DNA from: JAQBQQ01 sp964633955 | GTDB lineage: Bacteria > Patescibacteriota > Gracilibacteria > Peribacterales > Peribacteraceae | Length of the DNA: 64,000 bases | Assembly (NCBI GenBank): GCA_964633955.1 | Contig: CAZWIA010000002.1 | Coordinates: 1 to 64,000 of the forward strand | Direction of reading: 5' to 3' | Program-made: the position numbers and the translations under genes | The notes under the pieces: generated by a model | Told to the model about the DNA's origin: nothing | Seen by the model: the letters and a program-made list of their open reading frames with translations, nothing else | The model's database searches: none | Shown: positions 1 through 8,683 of the stretch, piece by piece | Numbering within the stretch: the stretch's first letter is position 1 | Layout of the letters: the number at the start of each line of letters is the position of its first letter

Positions 1-13
1 TACGCTTTCTTTA

Positions 14-44
<31 letters not shown>

Positions 45-549
45 TTGTCGATGCACCGACACTTCCTTTGCCACTGAACGGTATCTTGGGGACCTTAGCC
101 AATGGTGAGGGCTCTTCCCCTTTCGACGATGGCACTTTGCTGTCACCGTCTCACTCCCATTCCCTTTAAGGCGGGTATTCGGAGTTTGTCAGGATTTGGT
201 AGGTCGAGGTGACCCCCGCATCCAAACAGTAGCTCTACCCCCCGCTGTGCGGAATGAGGCTGCCCCTAAAGGCATTTCGAAGAGAACCAGCTATCTCCGG
301 GTTCGATAAGCTTTTCACTCCAACCCACAAGTCATCCCAACGACTTGCGACTCGTTATGGTTCGGGCCTCCATCCGCCTTTCGGCGGACTTCACCCTGCT
401 CATGGGTAGCTCACCCGGTTTCGGGTCTACTGCCAGCGACTTAGACGCCCTGTTCGGACTCGCTTTCGCTCCGGCTCCGGCGGATCAGTGCCTTAGCCAT
501 GCCACTGACAAGTAACTCGTTGGCTCATAATGCAAAAGGATCGCCGTCA

Positions 550-731
550 CCCGGAGTCGCTCCTGGCTTCGAGAACCGCATCCATCGTCGTCACAAGTCC
601 GTAAGAAGTGGTCAGTGATGAGTGGTAAGTGATGAGCTTAGAAGCTGACCACTGACCACTAGCCACTTATCACTTGTAACGAACGAGGAATACTGACGGA
701 AACGCCTCCTGAAACCAAAAGTGACTCCAGG
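550..731 (-). repeat. 23S rRNA insertion 3 (helix 25 region)
   Basis: This 182-nt insertion lies at the tip of the helix 25 region. Its base is a 9-bp stem, CCTGGAGTC (723-731, minus) with GACTCCGGG (550-558), containing one U-G wobble. Inside are TCACTTTTGGTTTCAGG on one side and GAAGCCAGGAGC on the other, both shared with insertion 2. The apex (601-680) is a long hairpin of GTGGTCAGTGATGAGTGG-type units, the same family seen between genes elsewhere in this window. Helix 25 is a known site of excised intervening sequences in other bacteria. Whether this one is excised cannot be told from sequence. Confidence 0.88.
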
Positions 732-1013
732 CTCCGACTTCTTGTACGCAACACATTTCAGAGACTATTTCATCCCCCTTCCGGGGTGCTTTTCACCTTT
801 CCCTCACGGTACTATCCGCTATTGATCTCCGCATCTGTTTAGCCTTGGATGGTGGTCCACCCAGCTTCAGGCCGGATTACACGTGTCCGACCCTACTCAG
901 GAATCCTCTACCGTGTCATACGCTTTCGCTTACGGGACTATCACCCTCTCTGGTCGGCCTTTCCAGGCACGTTCTTCTAGCGAATGACAATCGGATGTTG
1001 AGGTCCTACAACC

Positions 1014-1203
1014 CCTGGGGTCGCTCCTGGCTTCGGGAACCGCTTCTGTCGTTCTCCGTATCCGCACCAAGACATGAGACTTAGGCCGTGAGCGTTGAGC
1101 GCGGAATTACTTCCATGCTCATGTCTCAAAGCTCATAGCTCACAGCTTGGCTTGGACTGGAATACCCACAGTGACGTTTCCTGAATCCACAAGTGACCCC
1201 AGG
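1014..1203 (-). repeat. 23S rRNA insertion 2 (domain I helix tip)
   Basis: This 190-nt insertion lies in the short domain I hairpin that normally precedes GGGGTTGTAGGACC. The base stem is perfect: CCTGGGGTC (1195-1203, minus) with GACCCCAGG (1014-1022). The flanks TCACTTGTGGATTCAGG and GAAGCCAGGAGCGAC match insertion 3. The apex (about 1067-1148) is built of GAGCTATGAGCTTTGAG-type units around a GCGCGGAATT centre and closely matches the apex of insertion 1. Confidence 0.87.
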
Positions 1204-1298
1204 TTTGGGCTGTTCCCGGTTCGCTCGCCACTACTACGGGAATCTCATATGATTTCTCTTCCCCCGGTACTGAGATGTTTCAGTTCCCAGGGTGACCT

Positions 1299-1462
1299 CC
1301 CGGCCTCGCTTCTGATTTCTGGCGGGAGAGATGCCGTGAAGGCATTCTCCGGAGAAGCTTTGAGACTTGAGCGATGAGCTTTGAGCGCGGAATTTCTTCC
1401 ATACTCAAGTCTCACATCTCATAGCTCACAGCTTTTCGTTTGAAACCAAAAGTGAGACCGGG
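1299..1462 (-). repeat. 23S rRNA insertion 1 (5' domain I helix tip)
   Basis: This 164-nt insertion lies between the GGGGAAACC and GGAACTGAAACATC landmarks of domain I. The base stem CCCGGTCTC (1454-1462, minus) pairs with GAGGCCGGG (1299-1307) with one wobble, although its bases differ from the stems of the other two insertions. The stem-side sequence TCACTTTTGGTTTCA is shared with insertion 3, and the apical GAGCTATGAGATGTGAG / GCGCGGAATT core (about 1358-1436) is shared with insertion 2. Confidence 0.86.
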
Positions 1463-1614
1463 TCCTAGGACATAACTCCTAGGGGGTTTCCCCATTCGGA
1501 TATCTACGGCTGGTAGCGCCTGCCTAGCGGCTCACCGTAGCTTTTCGCAGCTGGCCACGTCCTTCATCGGAATGCGGAGTCGAGGCATCCATGTGTTGCG
1601 ATGAGTAACATTCT

Positions 1615-2119
1615 TCCCCCACGTCATCCGAGGACGACGTGGTTACTGTTCATGTGCTACAACCTGAATACAGATTGCGGCACGAACATGGGACATTCGA
1701 TAAAACTTCACTTCAACTATTCTGATTCTTTGGTGCCGATGCTTTCAACGAGCATGGGGCGACGTCCCGTCTCGCTTCGTTCGCTTGCGCGAGGTCGGCG
1801 GAGACAGTCGGCGCAATCTTCCTGGGCCAGCGGCCTAAAAAATTGCGAGTGAGGGACGCTCACCCGCAGAATTCGTGATTCCTAGAACGAATCCTACGGG
1901 TGGTCGCGCGTCACCATAGAGCGGGCAAGAGTCTAAACTAATCCATGGGAGGGTCAAGGATAATTCCTGAGAAAATTGACGGATGTTCCGGCCATTTGCA
2001 CTTGATCGGGAAACCCGCAATCCGGCCTTGTTTGAGTAGATAATTATGCGATAATTTGCATGTTCGCCAAGGGGCGAACTGGGTCGTTCCAAACCATCAA
2101 AACGGAGGATTGAACCATC
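1615..2119. other. Leader region between 23S rRNA and a small gene
   Basis: No convincing gene is seen here. On the minus strand this is the 23S upstream region. A hairpin CCACGTC/GACGTGG (1618-1641) lies directly before the 23S 5' end and could be part of the pre-rRNA processing stem. An AT-rich stretch near 2036-2060 (GATAAT on the plus strand) may hold the promoter of the gene at 2120. The overlapping ORFs on both strands have no family features. Confidence 0.5.
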
Positions 2120-2425
2120 ATGCTCTTCTACCATGGTGAACTGCGGGCGAGGATCCGAATTCGCATCTTCGATGCGATTGACGGACGCTCCTCACTGGAA
2201 TTCGATGGCAGCGCCAAGCTGCCCCCTGGAAGCTACATCGTTCTCTGCGAGAATTGCGGTGATTGCACCGTGAAGCTGATGATTGCAACCTCTCACATGC
2301 AAAGAACGATGAAGATCGCCAGTGGCAATCAGGCACGACGAACACTTGTCATCAAAGAAGGAGATCGGTCGATTGCTGTCAGCTTCGTGGCCATGCCGAG
2401 CATGAAGATCAAGATCACCCGATAA
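2120..2425 (+). CDS. Small hypothetical protein (101 aa)
   Basis: The family is not recognised. The ORF has a good Shine-Dalgarno, GGAGG 13 nt before the ATG, and ends 42 bp before a strong Rho-independent terminator on the same strand, so it looks like a genuine single gene. The protein is basic with alternating beta-prone segments, two Cys in ENCGDC (about residues 44-49) and no signal peptide or membrane segment. It lies between the unlinked 23S rRNA gene and rpoB, both on the opposite strand. Function unknown. Confidence 0.6.
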   Translation: MLFYHGELRARIRIRIFDAIDGRSSLEFDGSAKLPPGSYIVLCENCGDCTVKLMIATSHMQRTMKIASGNQARRTLVIKEGDRSIAVSFVAMPSMKIKITR

Positions 2426-2467
2426 CCCCACACTGCTGAAGGGCTCCCAGCGCAAGGGGCGACCCCC

Positions 2468-2497
2468 GCCGCACGTCATAGACGTGCGGCTTTTTTT
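2468..2497 (+). terminator. Rho-independent terminator
   Basis: A perfect 10-bp stem GCCGCACGTC / GACGTGCGGC with a 3-nt loop is followed by seven T. It terminates the 101-aa gene upstream. Confidence 0.9.
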
Positions 2498-2516
2498 GGG
2501 ATGCGATGCTCGTCCT

Positions 2517-2658
2517 GGTAGGCAGGGAATGAATTCCCTGCCTACCACGATGGCGCTCGAACAGGAAAGTTAACCGGAGGTTGAAACCCTCGGTTAACCT
2601 GCCCGCTTATGAAAAGCGGCAGCGAAGCTAGCCCCCGAATGCATTCGGGGGCTAGCTT
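2517..2658. repeat. Cluster of three palindromes downstream of rpoB
   Basis: Three inverted repeats stand side by side. 2517-2546 is a near-perfect 30-bp palindrome centred on an EcoRI-like GAATTC. 2569-2598 has GTTAACCG arms around TTGAAA. 2625-2658 is a perfect 34-bp palindrome centred on GAATGCATTC. The last one shares its core with a palindrome inside cysS (14433-14452). On the minus strand it is followed by a CTTTT run and may terminate rpoB. Confidence 0.8.
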
Positions 2659-2667
2659 GATTGCTAT

Positions 2668-2697
2668 CCACTGATCACTGACCACTAACCACTCTCA
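2668..2697. repeat. Palindromic-element arm, AGTGGTCAGTG type, at rpoB stop
   Basis: The tandem units CCACTGATCACTGACCACT begin directly at the rpoB TGA stop (minus strand). Only one arm is evident. The unit is the same as in 23S insertion 3. Confidence 0.75.
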
Positions 2698-5600
2698 ATC
2701 GTCCATCGCCGCCTCCTCAGAGACCGCGTCCTCCATCTCCTCCTTGGCGGACTCACCGAAGGCATCCACCTCCGCGCCTTCCTCGATGCCGGCGACGATC
2801 TGTCCCTCGGGCTCGTCGGACACGGCCGTCATCTCCTCAATCTGCCCCAGCTCGCCCACCATCTCCGCGGCCTCCTCCGCCGCCGTAGCGCGGGAGGAGA
2901 GCTCCACCTTCTCCACTTCTCCCTCTTCAATCGTCACCCGCTCCTCCGGCGCCACGGTCTCCTTGAATTTCAGGAGTTCGACTTTTAAGCCGAGAGCCTG
3001 CAGTTCCTTCACGAGCACGTTGAAAGATTCCGGGATACTGGGCCGCTTGATGGACTCGCCCTTCACGATGGACTCATACGCGCGGGAGCGGCCCACCACG
3101 TCGTCGGACTTGATGGTGAGCATCTCCTGCAGCGTGTAGGCGGCGCCGTACGCCTCCAGGGCCCACACCTCCATCTCCCCAAAGCGCTGGCCGCCGTGCT
3201 GCGCCTTGCCGCCCAAGGGCTGCTGCGTGACAAGCGAGTACGGCCCCACGGAACGCGCGTGGATCTTGTCCTCCACCAAGTGCAGCAGCTTCAGCATGTA
3301 CACGATGCCGACCGTGGTCTGATGGGCGAATTTCTCCCCGGTGCGGCCGTCAAACAGCTGCACCTTGCCCGTCCGGGGCAGGCCGGACTGCTCCAGAAAA
3401 TCCCCAATCTGGTCCGTGGTGATGCCATTCAGCGCAGGAGTTGCGATCTTGATCCCCAGCGCCTGGCACGCCCAGCCCAGGTGCGTCTCCAGGATCTGCC
3501 CGATGTTCATGCGGGAGGTCACGCCCAGCGGGTTCAGGATGATGTCCACGTGCGTGCCGTCCGCCAGGAACGGCATGTCCTCTTTTGGCACCACGCGAGC
3601 CACCACGCCCTTGTTGCCGTGGCGGCCGGCCATCTTGTCTCCCACCTGGATCTTGCGGGTTTGCGCCACGAACACCTTGATCTGCTTGAGCACGCCCGTG
3701 GGCAGCTCATCGCCTTCGGCGCGATCGAACACGTGCACGTCCACCACCTTGCCGCCGGCGCCGCCGGGGAGCCGCAAAGAGGAGTCCTTCACGTCCTTGG
3801 CCTTGTCGCCAAAGATCGCCTGCAGGAGCCGTTCCTCCGGCGTGAGTTCCGTCTCGCCCTTGGGCGTGATCTTGCCCACCAGGATGTCTCCCTCATGCAC
3901 CGTGGCGCCAATGCGCACGATGCCGTCCAGGCCCAAGTCCTTCAGCTTGGCCTCCCCTACATTGGGAATGTCCCGCGTGACGATCTCCGGTCCCAGTTTG
4001 GTGTCCCGGACATCGGTGATGTAGCTCTCGATGTGAATGGAGTCAAAGGCGCCCCCCTGCACCACGCGATCGGAGATGATGACTGCGTCCTCAAAGTTGT
4101 ACCCCTCCCAGGACATGTAGGCCACCAGCAGGTTGCGGCCCAGCGCCAGCTCCCCGTGCTCCACGGAGGCGCCGTCCGCCAGCGGCTGGCCGCGCTTCAC
4201 ATGGTCGCCCTTGCGGACTACGGGCCGCATGTGAAAGCACGTTCCCTGGTTGGTGCGGACAAAGGTGGCAAGCCGGTAGGTCCGCTTGCGACCGGACCGG
4301 TAGACCACCGCGATCTCGGTCGCATCCGCGGCCGTGACTTCCCCCTCCTCTTCCGCCAAGAGCGCATGGCCGGACGCGCGAGCGGCCAGGCCTTCAATGC
4401 CCGTACCCACCACCGGCGACTGGGGCCTTATGAGCGGCACCGCCTGGCGTTGCATGTTGGTTCCCATGGACGCGCGGGTGTTGTCATCGTGCTCCAGGAA
4501 CGGGATGAGCGACGTGGAGATACTCAGGATCTGCCGCGGCGACACGTCCACGTGGGTCACGTCCCGCACGTGGGCCAGGGTTGGCTCGCCCAGCTTCCGG
4601 GAGGAGACGCGGGTCACCGTGAATTCACCCAGCGCGTTGAGGTTGTCCTCCGCCTGCGCGATGGTCATGTGGCGCTCCGCTTCCGCATCCACGTACACCA
4701 CCTTGCCCGTCACGTACGCCCGCACCGGCACGTCCTTCACTCCTTCCTTCTTGAGCAGGGAAACAATCTTGCGCGCCTCGTCCTTGCGCTCCACCGCTTC
4801 CCCCTCCTTGGCCACAATCTTCCGCCCCTCCTTCACCGTCACGTCCAGGATCCGACCGAGAAGCTTGTCCGGATCCAGGGCCACCGAGTGCTTCACCTCC
4901 CGGTACGGCGTCTCCAGGAACCCGTACTCGTTCACCCGGGAGAAGCCGGCCAGATGGACTACCAAGCCGATGTTGGGCCCTTCCGGCGTAGCGATGGGGC
5001 AGATCCGGCCGAAGTGGCTGGTATGCACGTCACGGACATCAAAGGACGCCCGCTCACGCGAGAGGCCGCCGGGGCCCATGGCGGAGAGGCGGCGCTTGTG
5101 CGCCAGTTCTGAGAGCGGGTTGGTCTGGTCCATGAACTGGGAGAGCTGCGAGCTGGCAAAGAACTCCCGCATGGCCGCCGTGATGGGCCGGCAGTTGATG
5201 AGCTGGGTGGGTGTGACGGTCTCCAGGTCCATCACCGTCATGCGGTCCTTCACAATGCGCTCGGTGCGCACAAGGCCCACGCGGTACTTGTTCTGCACCA
5301 GCTCACCCACGGAACGGACACGGCGGTTACTGAGGTGGTCAATGTCATCCGCCACCCCGTTGCCGTTATTGAGGTTGATGAGCTCCCGCAGGATCTCCAC
5401 AAAGTCCTTCACCTGGAACACGCGGTGCGCCTCATCGGACGGCGTGGTGATGTTAAACCGCCGGTTCAGCTTATAGCGGGCAATGGAGCCCATGTCGTAC
5501 TTCTTGAAGTCGAAGAACAGGCTATCAATCAGCTGCTTGGCGTTCTCCGGCGTGGCCAGGTCTCCCGGCCGGATCTTGCGGTAGATGCTCTGGTACGCCT

Positions 5601-6528
5601 CCTCCACGGACTGGATGGGATCCTTCTCCAGGGTCTTCCCGATGTAGTCATTCTCCGCATCCGTCACGTCCTTGAAGAGCTCCAAGATGTCCGCGTCCGT
5701 GGGATAGCCCATGACGCGCAGGAGCTGGGTGATGGGAATCTTGCGCTTGCGATCGATCTTGCAGGAGATGAGCCCCCGGCGGTCCGTCTCCACCTCCAGC
5801 CACACGCCGCGCTTAGGGATGATCTTGGCGGCGTGGTAGCGCGGGTGGTCCGGCATCTTGCTGAAGAACACGCCCGGGGAACGCACCAGCTGGTGCACCA
5901 CCACGCGCTCAATCCCGTCCACTACAAACGTGCCATGCTCCGTCATGAGCGGGATGGAACCCAGGAAGACATCCTGCTCTTTGATCTCTCCCGTCTCCTT
6001 GTTGATAAGCTGCACGTAGCCCTTCATGGCCGCCTCAAAGGAGAGGTTCCGGCGGCGGCAGGTCTCAGGATCGTACTTGGGGGGATCAAAGGTGTGGCCC
6101 AGGATCCGCAGTTCCATCTTCTTGCCGGAGAAGTCCGTGATAGGGCTAATCTCCTCCAGGAGTTCCTTGAGGCCTTCCGTGAGGAACCACTGGTAGCTCA
6201 GGATCTGCATCTCTATGAGAGAGGGCACGCTGGCCAGGGCCTCATCTTCCACCAAGGTCACGCGGGAGAGCTCCACCTTCCTCGGCTGCAAGTGAGCGGG
6301 CAGGGAGCCAAAGACGGACGGCGCGCGGTCCCGCGCGGGGACGATGTGCGGGATGAGCGGCGGCAACACCGCCTCCTCCACGTGCAGCTGGTAGCCCTTG
6401 GCGGTAGAGGACCGCTTGGTCTCTGGCTTCTTTGTGGGCGCTTTCTTCACGGCCTCCGGCTTCTTGCCTGCCTGCCGAGCAGACTGGGCGGCAGCAGCGG
6501 ACTTCTTCACCGGCTTCTTGGACGGCAT
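2695..6528 (-). CDS. rpoB: DNA-directed RNA polymerase subunit beta
   Basis: Catalytic beta subunit of RNA polymerase, 1,277 aa. The fork/rifampicin region is intact (SSQLSQFMDQTNPLSEL, AHKRRLSAMGPGGLSRER), as are ATPEGPNIGL, the GDKMAGRHGNKGVVA active-site region and the C-terminal GGKAQHGGQRFGEMEVWALEAYGAA clamp segment. The residues matching rifampicin contacts (Asp516, His526 and Ser531 in E. coli numbering) are present. The N-terminus has a roughly 45-residue Lys/Ala/Pro-rich extension and the C-terminus an acidic tail of roughly 75 residues. rpoC, normally directly downstream, is absent: the gene is followed by palindromic repeats and the 23S region. No rplJL genes precede it. Confidence 0.98.
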   Translation of the reverse strand: MPSKKPVKKSAAAAQSARQAGKKPEAVKKAPTKKPETKRSSTAKGYQLHVEEAVLPPLIPHIVPARDRAPSVFGSLPAHLQPRKVELSRVTLVEDEALASVPSLIEMQILSYQWFLTEGLKELLEEISPITDFSGKKMELRILGHTFDPPKYDPETCRRRNLSFEAAMKGYVQLINKETGEIKEQDVFLGSIPLMTEHGTFVVDGIERVVVHQLVRSPGVFFSKMPDHPRYHAAKIIPKRGVWLEVETDRRGLISCKIDRKRKIPITQLLRVMGYPTDADILELFKDVTDAENDYIGKTLEKDPIQSVEEAYQSIYRKIRPGDLATPENAKQLIDSLFFDFKKYDMGSIARYKLNRRFNITTPSDEAHRVFQVKDFVEILRELINLNNGNGVADDIDHLSNRRVRSVGELVQNKYRVGLVRTERIVKDRMTVMDLETVTPTQLINCRPITAAMREFFASSQLSQFMDQTNPLSELAHKRRLSAMGPGGLSRERASFDVRDVHTSHFGRICPIATPEGPNIGLVVHLAGFSRVNEYGFLETPYREVKHSVALDPDKLLGRILDVTVKEGRKIVAKEGEAVERKDEARKIVSLLKKEGVKDVPVRAYVTGKVVYVDAEAERHMTIAQAEDNLNALGEFTVTRVSSRKLGEPTLAHVRDVTHVDVSPRQILSISTSLIPFLEHDDNTRASMGTNMQRQAVPLIRPQSPVVGTGIEGLAARASGHALLAEEEGEVTAADATEIAVVYRSGRKRTYRLATFVRTNQGTCFHMRPVVRKGDHVKRGQPLADGASVEHGELALGRNLLVAYMSWEGYNFEDAVIISDRVVQGGAFDSIHIESYITDVRDTKLGPEIVTRDIPNVGEAKLKDLGLDGIVRIGATVHEGDILVGKITPKGETELTPEERLLQAIFGDKAKDVKDSSLRLPGGAGGKVVDVHVFDRAEGDELPTGVLKQIKVFVAQTRKIQVGDKMAGRHGNKGVVARVVPKEDMPFLADGTHVDIILNPLGVTSRMNIGQILETHLGWACQALGIKIATPALNGITTDQIGDFLEQSGLPRTGKVQLFDGRTGEKFAHQTTVGIVYMLKLLHLVEDKIHARSVGPYSLVTQQPLGGKAQHGGQRFGEMEVWALEAYGAAYTLQEMLTIKSDDVVGRSRAYESIVKGESIKRPSIPESFNVLVKELQALGLKVELLKFKETVAPEERVTIEEGEVEKVELSSRATAAEEAAEMVGELGQIEEMTAVSDEPEGQIVAGIEEGAEVDAFGESAKEEMEDAVSEEAAMDD

Positions 6529-6759
6529 GAGAGAAGGGGGGAAAGTGGCTTCCTAACGCGGCGAACGGGACGCCACGCCGAAAGGGGAACCGGGCCCCGG
6601 CACTCAAGACACAAGCGGAAGTCCGCCGGGAAATCGTGGGTAGTGTACGGGGTTTTGGGCGTGGGTCAACGAATTCCGGTGGAACTCCCTTTCCGACTGG
6701 TGCGGCTCGCAGCCGTGTTCCACCCTGAGATGGAACGCCGTTCTGACCAGCTGAAGGAC

Positions 6760-7374
6760 TCAGGATGACAGGCCTTGGTCATACCTTCTCTGGACTTCCC
6801 TCCAATTGACGACATTCCACCAGGCCTTGATGTAGTCCGGTCGGCGGTTCTGGTAGTGGAGGTAATACGCGTGCTCCCAGACGTCGATTCCCAGAATTGG
6901 AGTCTTCCCCTCCATCAAGGGCGAATCCTGGTTAGGCGTGGAAACGACTTCCAGTGTTCCGCCATGGACGACCAGCCACGCCCAGCCGGAGCCGAAGCGT
7001 CCAGTGGCCGCGTCCGTGAACTTCTCCTGGAACGCAGCGAACGAACCGAATGTCCCATCAAGAGCCGCCTTCAGGCTGCCCGTCGGCTCGCCACCAGCGC
7101 CGGGCGCCATGACGGCCCAAAACAGCGAGTGGTTGGCGTGCCCGCCGGCGTTATTGCGGAGCATCGTCTTCTTCTCCGTCACCGGGAATTGGTCGATCTT
7201 CCGGACCACTTCTTCGATCGGCCAATCCGCCCACTCCGTCCCCTCCAGCGCGGCGTTGGCCTTGTCTACGTAGGCCTGATGGTGCTTCCGGTGGTGGATA
7301 TCCATCGTCCTGGCATCGATGTGCGGCTCCAGGGCGTCATAGGCGTAGGGGAGGACGGGGAGGGTGAAGGGCAT
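6760..7374 (-). CDS. sodA/sodB: Superoxide dismutase [Fe/Mn]
   Basis: Converts superoxide to hydrogen peroxide and oxygen in the cytoplasm. The length of 204 aa from MPFTLPVLPY is normal for Fe/Mn SOD. The four metal ligands are visible: His in MDIHHRKHH (about residue 27), His in GGHANHSLFW (about 80), and Asp and His of the family signature DVWEHAYY (about 160-167). An in-frame ATG 33 nt upstream exists, but the chosen start fits the family. Fe versus Mn use cannot be decided. It is a single gene; its presence implies contact with oxygen. Confidence 0.95.
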   Translation of the reverse strand: MPFTLPVLPYAYDALEPHIDARTMDIHHRKHHQAYVDKANAALEGTEWADWPIEEVVRKIDQFPVTEKKTMLRNNAGGHANHSLFWAVMAPGAGGEPTGSLKAALDGTFGSFAAFQEKFTDAATGRFGSGWAWLVVHGGTLEVVSTPNQDSPLMEGKTPILGIDVWEHAYYLHYQNRRPDYIKAWWNVVNWREVQRRYDQGLSS

Positions 7375-7430
7375 AGAGCGGGTGGAAGAATCGCCATAAT
7401 CGTACATGTAAGACGTAGGAGGTGCATGGG

Positions 7431-7513
7431 GAATTACGATGTAGGAATCATGAATTATGCTTTGGGAATGGCGTATGAGCCATAATTCCTAATTCACCAC
7501 TCATGATTCATAC
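7431..7513. repeat. Palindromic element, AATTCATGATTC type
   Basis: The arms 7431-7459 (GAATTACGATGTAGGAATCATG) and 7479-7513 (CATAATTCCTAATTCACC) are inverted copies made of degenerate AATTCAT units around a 19-nt loop. It fills the gap between sod and femX, which are divergently arranged. Confidence 0.75.
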
Positions 7514-7522
7514 TGTCTGTGA

Positions 7523-8578
7523 ATGCCTATTCGCCGCCTCACCGCCGACCGCGATCTGGCCGCCTACGACGCCTGGGTGAAGGCCCACCCGCAAGGTTCG
7601 CTCTGGCAGTCGCTCGAATGGAAGCGGTACCAAGAGGCGCTGGGACGGGAGGTGCGGATCTATAGTGGCGAGGGCGGAGGGGAGATCCGCGCGAGCGCGC
7701 TCGTGGTGATAGACCGGACCACGGGCGGCCTGTGCATGTGGGAGATTCCAAGAGGACCGCTTGGAGCGGTTAGTGGTCAGGAGTCAGTGATCAACTTGCT
7801 AGAGGTAGTTGTGAGTGATGCGAAAAAAGACCGTTGCCTCTCTCTTTTTCTCTCGCCAGCAACCCAACTGACCACTGACCACTCACCACTGGCCACCCCG
7901 TCCTCCCGTCACCAACAGCCCGAGGCCACCATCCTGCTGGACCTGACGCTCACAGACGAGCAGCTCCTGGCGCAAATGCACCCAAAGGCCCGCTACAATA
8001 TCCGCCTGGCTCAGCGGAAGGGCGTAGGCGTGCGGCAGTCCGGTGATGCGAACGCGTTCTTCCAACTCATGAAACGGACAGCGGAGCGGGACGGCTTCAC
8101 TCACTTGGCTGCGCGATCGTACGAGGCGTTCCTCACGCAGCTCCCCGGGGCCTTTCTCTTCCTGGCCTACGCACCGGGAACGGAAGAGCCGGTCGCGGGG
8201 CTCCTGGGCGTCATGTGGAACAAGATAGGCATTTACTACTACGGCGGGTCCGATCACCAGCATCGCGCTCTCCAGGCTCCGTCCCTGCTGCAATGGCACG
8301 CCATGCGGCTGTGTCGGGAAGGGGGATGCCGGACGTACGACCTGTTCGGGATCGCCCCACCAGTGACCAGTGGTCAGGAGCCAGTGATGAGCAAGAACAA
8401 AGATTCGATATTCGATATTCAACATTCGACATTCGATGCCAAACATCCCTGGGCCAGCGTGACGGACTTCAAGCGGAAGTTTGGCGGGACCATAATCACC
8501 TATCCGCCGGAACGGCAGATCGTCCTGCGGCCGGTGACGCATGCGCTGCTGAAGGTGAAGCGGATGCTCGTCGGCTGA
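7523..8578 (+). CDS. femX: FemAB/FemX-family aminoacyltransferase with two repeat insertions
   Basis: Members of this GNAT-fold family add amino acids from tRNA to the peptidoglycan stem peptide or cross-bridge. Family segments seen are SLWQSLEWKRYQEALGR, the PRGPLG strand, TILLDLTLTDEQLLAQMHPKARYNIR, and the C-terminal YYYGGSDHQHRALQAPSLLQWHAM and YDLFGIAPP ... VTDFKRKFGG. Two coding stretches are built from the palindromic repeats: 7769-7798 with 7860-7896 (SGQES and LTTDHSPLATP) and 8360-8440 (VTSGQEPVMSK then DSIFDIQHSTFDA), the latter splitting the conserved GIAPP-xxHPW segment. The frame is kept throughout. TACTGT six nt before the ATG suggests a leaderless mRNA. Confidence 0.88.
   Translation: MPIRRLTADRDLAAYDAWVKAHPQGSLWQSLEWKRYQEALGREVRIYSGEGGGEIRASALVVIDRTTGGLCMWEIPRGPLGAVSGQESVINLLEVVVSDAKKDRCLSLFLSPATQLTTDHSPLATPSSRHQQPEATILLDLTLTDEQLLAQMHPKARYNIRLAQRKGVGVRQSGDANAFFQLMKRTAERDGFTHLAARSYEAFLTQLPGAFLFLAYAPGTEEPVAGLLGVMWNKIGIYYYGGSDHQHRALQAPSLLQWHAMRLCREGGCRTYDLFGIAPPVTSGQEPVMSKNKDSIFDIQHSTFDAKHPWASVTDFKRKFGGTIITYPPERQIVLRPVTHALLKVKRMLVG
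7769..7896. repeat. Palindromic-element arms inside femX
   Basis: The inverted arms TTAGTGGTCAGGAGTCAGTG (7773-7792) and CTGACCACTGACCACTCACC (about 7868-7887) flank about 60 bp of what looks like native femX sequence (a helix, LLEVVVSDAKK). The reading frame is open through both arms. Confidence 0.75.
8360..8440. repeat. Two different palindromic-element arms fused inside femX
   Basis: 8360-8393 is an AGTGGTCAGTG-type arm (ACCAGTGGTCAGGAGCCAGT). 8399-8440 is an ATTCGATATTCGAC-type arm (GATTCGATATTCGATATTCA). Together they add about 24 codons to the gene without changing the frame. Confidence 0.8.
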
Positions 8579-8583
8579 TCCTC

Positions 8584-8655
8584 CGAACACCCTCACCCCC
8601 ACCCCCTCTCCCCAGGGGAGAGGGGTGGTCCGCCTCAGGCGGACCGGGGAGAGGG
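8584..8655. repeat. C/G-rich intergenic inverted repeat
   Basis: CCCCTCTCCCC / GGGGAGAGGGG inverted copies stand next to the perfect palindrome GGTCCGCCTCAGGCGGACC (8627-8645). The GTCCGCCTCAGGCGGAC unit recurs at 13229-13245. Confidence 0.75.
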
Positions 8656-8683
8656 CGGCACCAGGCCAATGCACACACATCAC

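Noticed and set aside
845..1377. Short ORFs inside the 23S region
   Set aside because: They lie antisense to rRNA and its insertions; unlike Leptospira or Coxiella, none of the three rRNA insertions encodes an IVP-type protein.
1835..2548. Minus-strand ORFs of 75-118 aa around 1835-2548
   Set aside because: They overlap the better supported plus-strand gene at 2120 and its terminator, and show no protein-like features.
3196..5112. 638-aa ORF opposite rpoB
   Set aside because: It is the mirror reading of a highly conserved rpoB region, His/Arg/Leu-rich without any domain; GC-rich codon bias produces such antisense frames.
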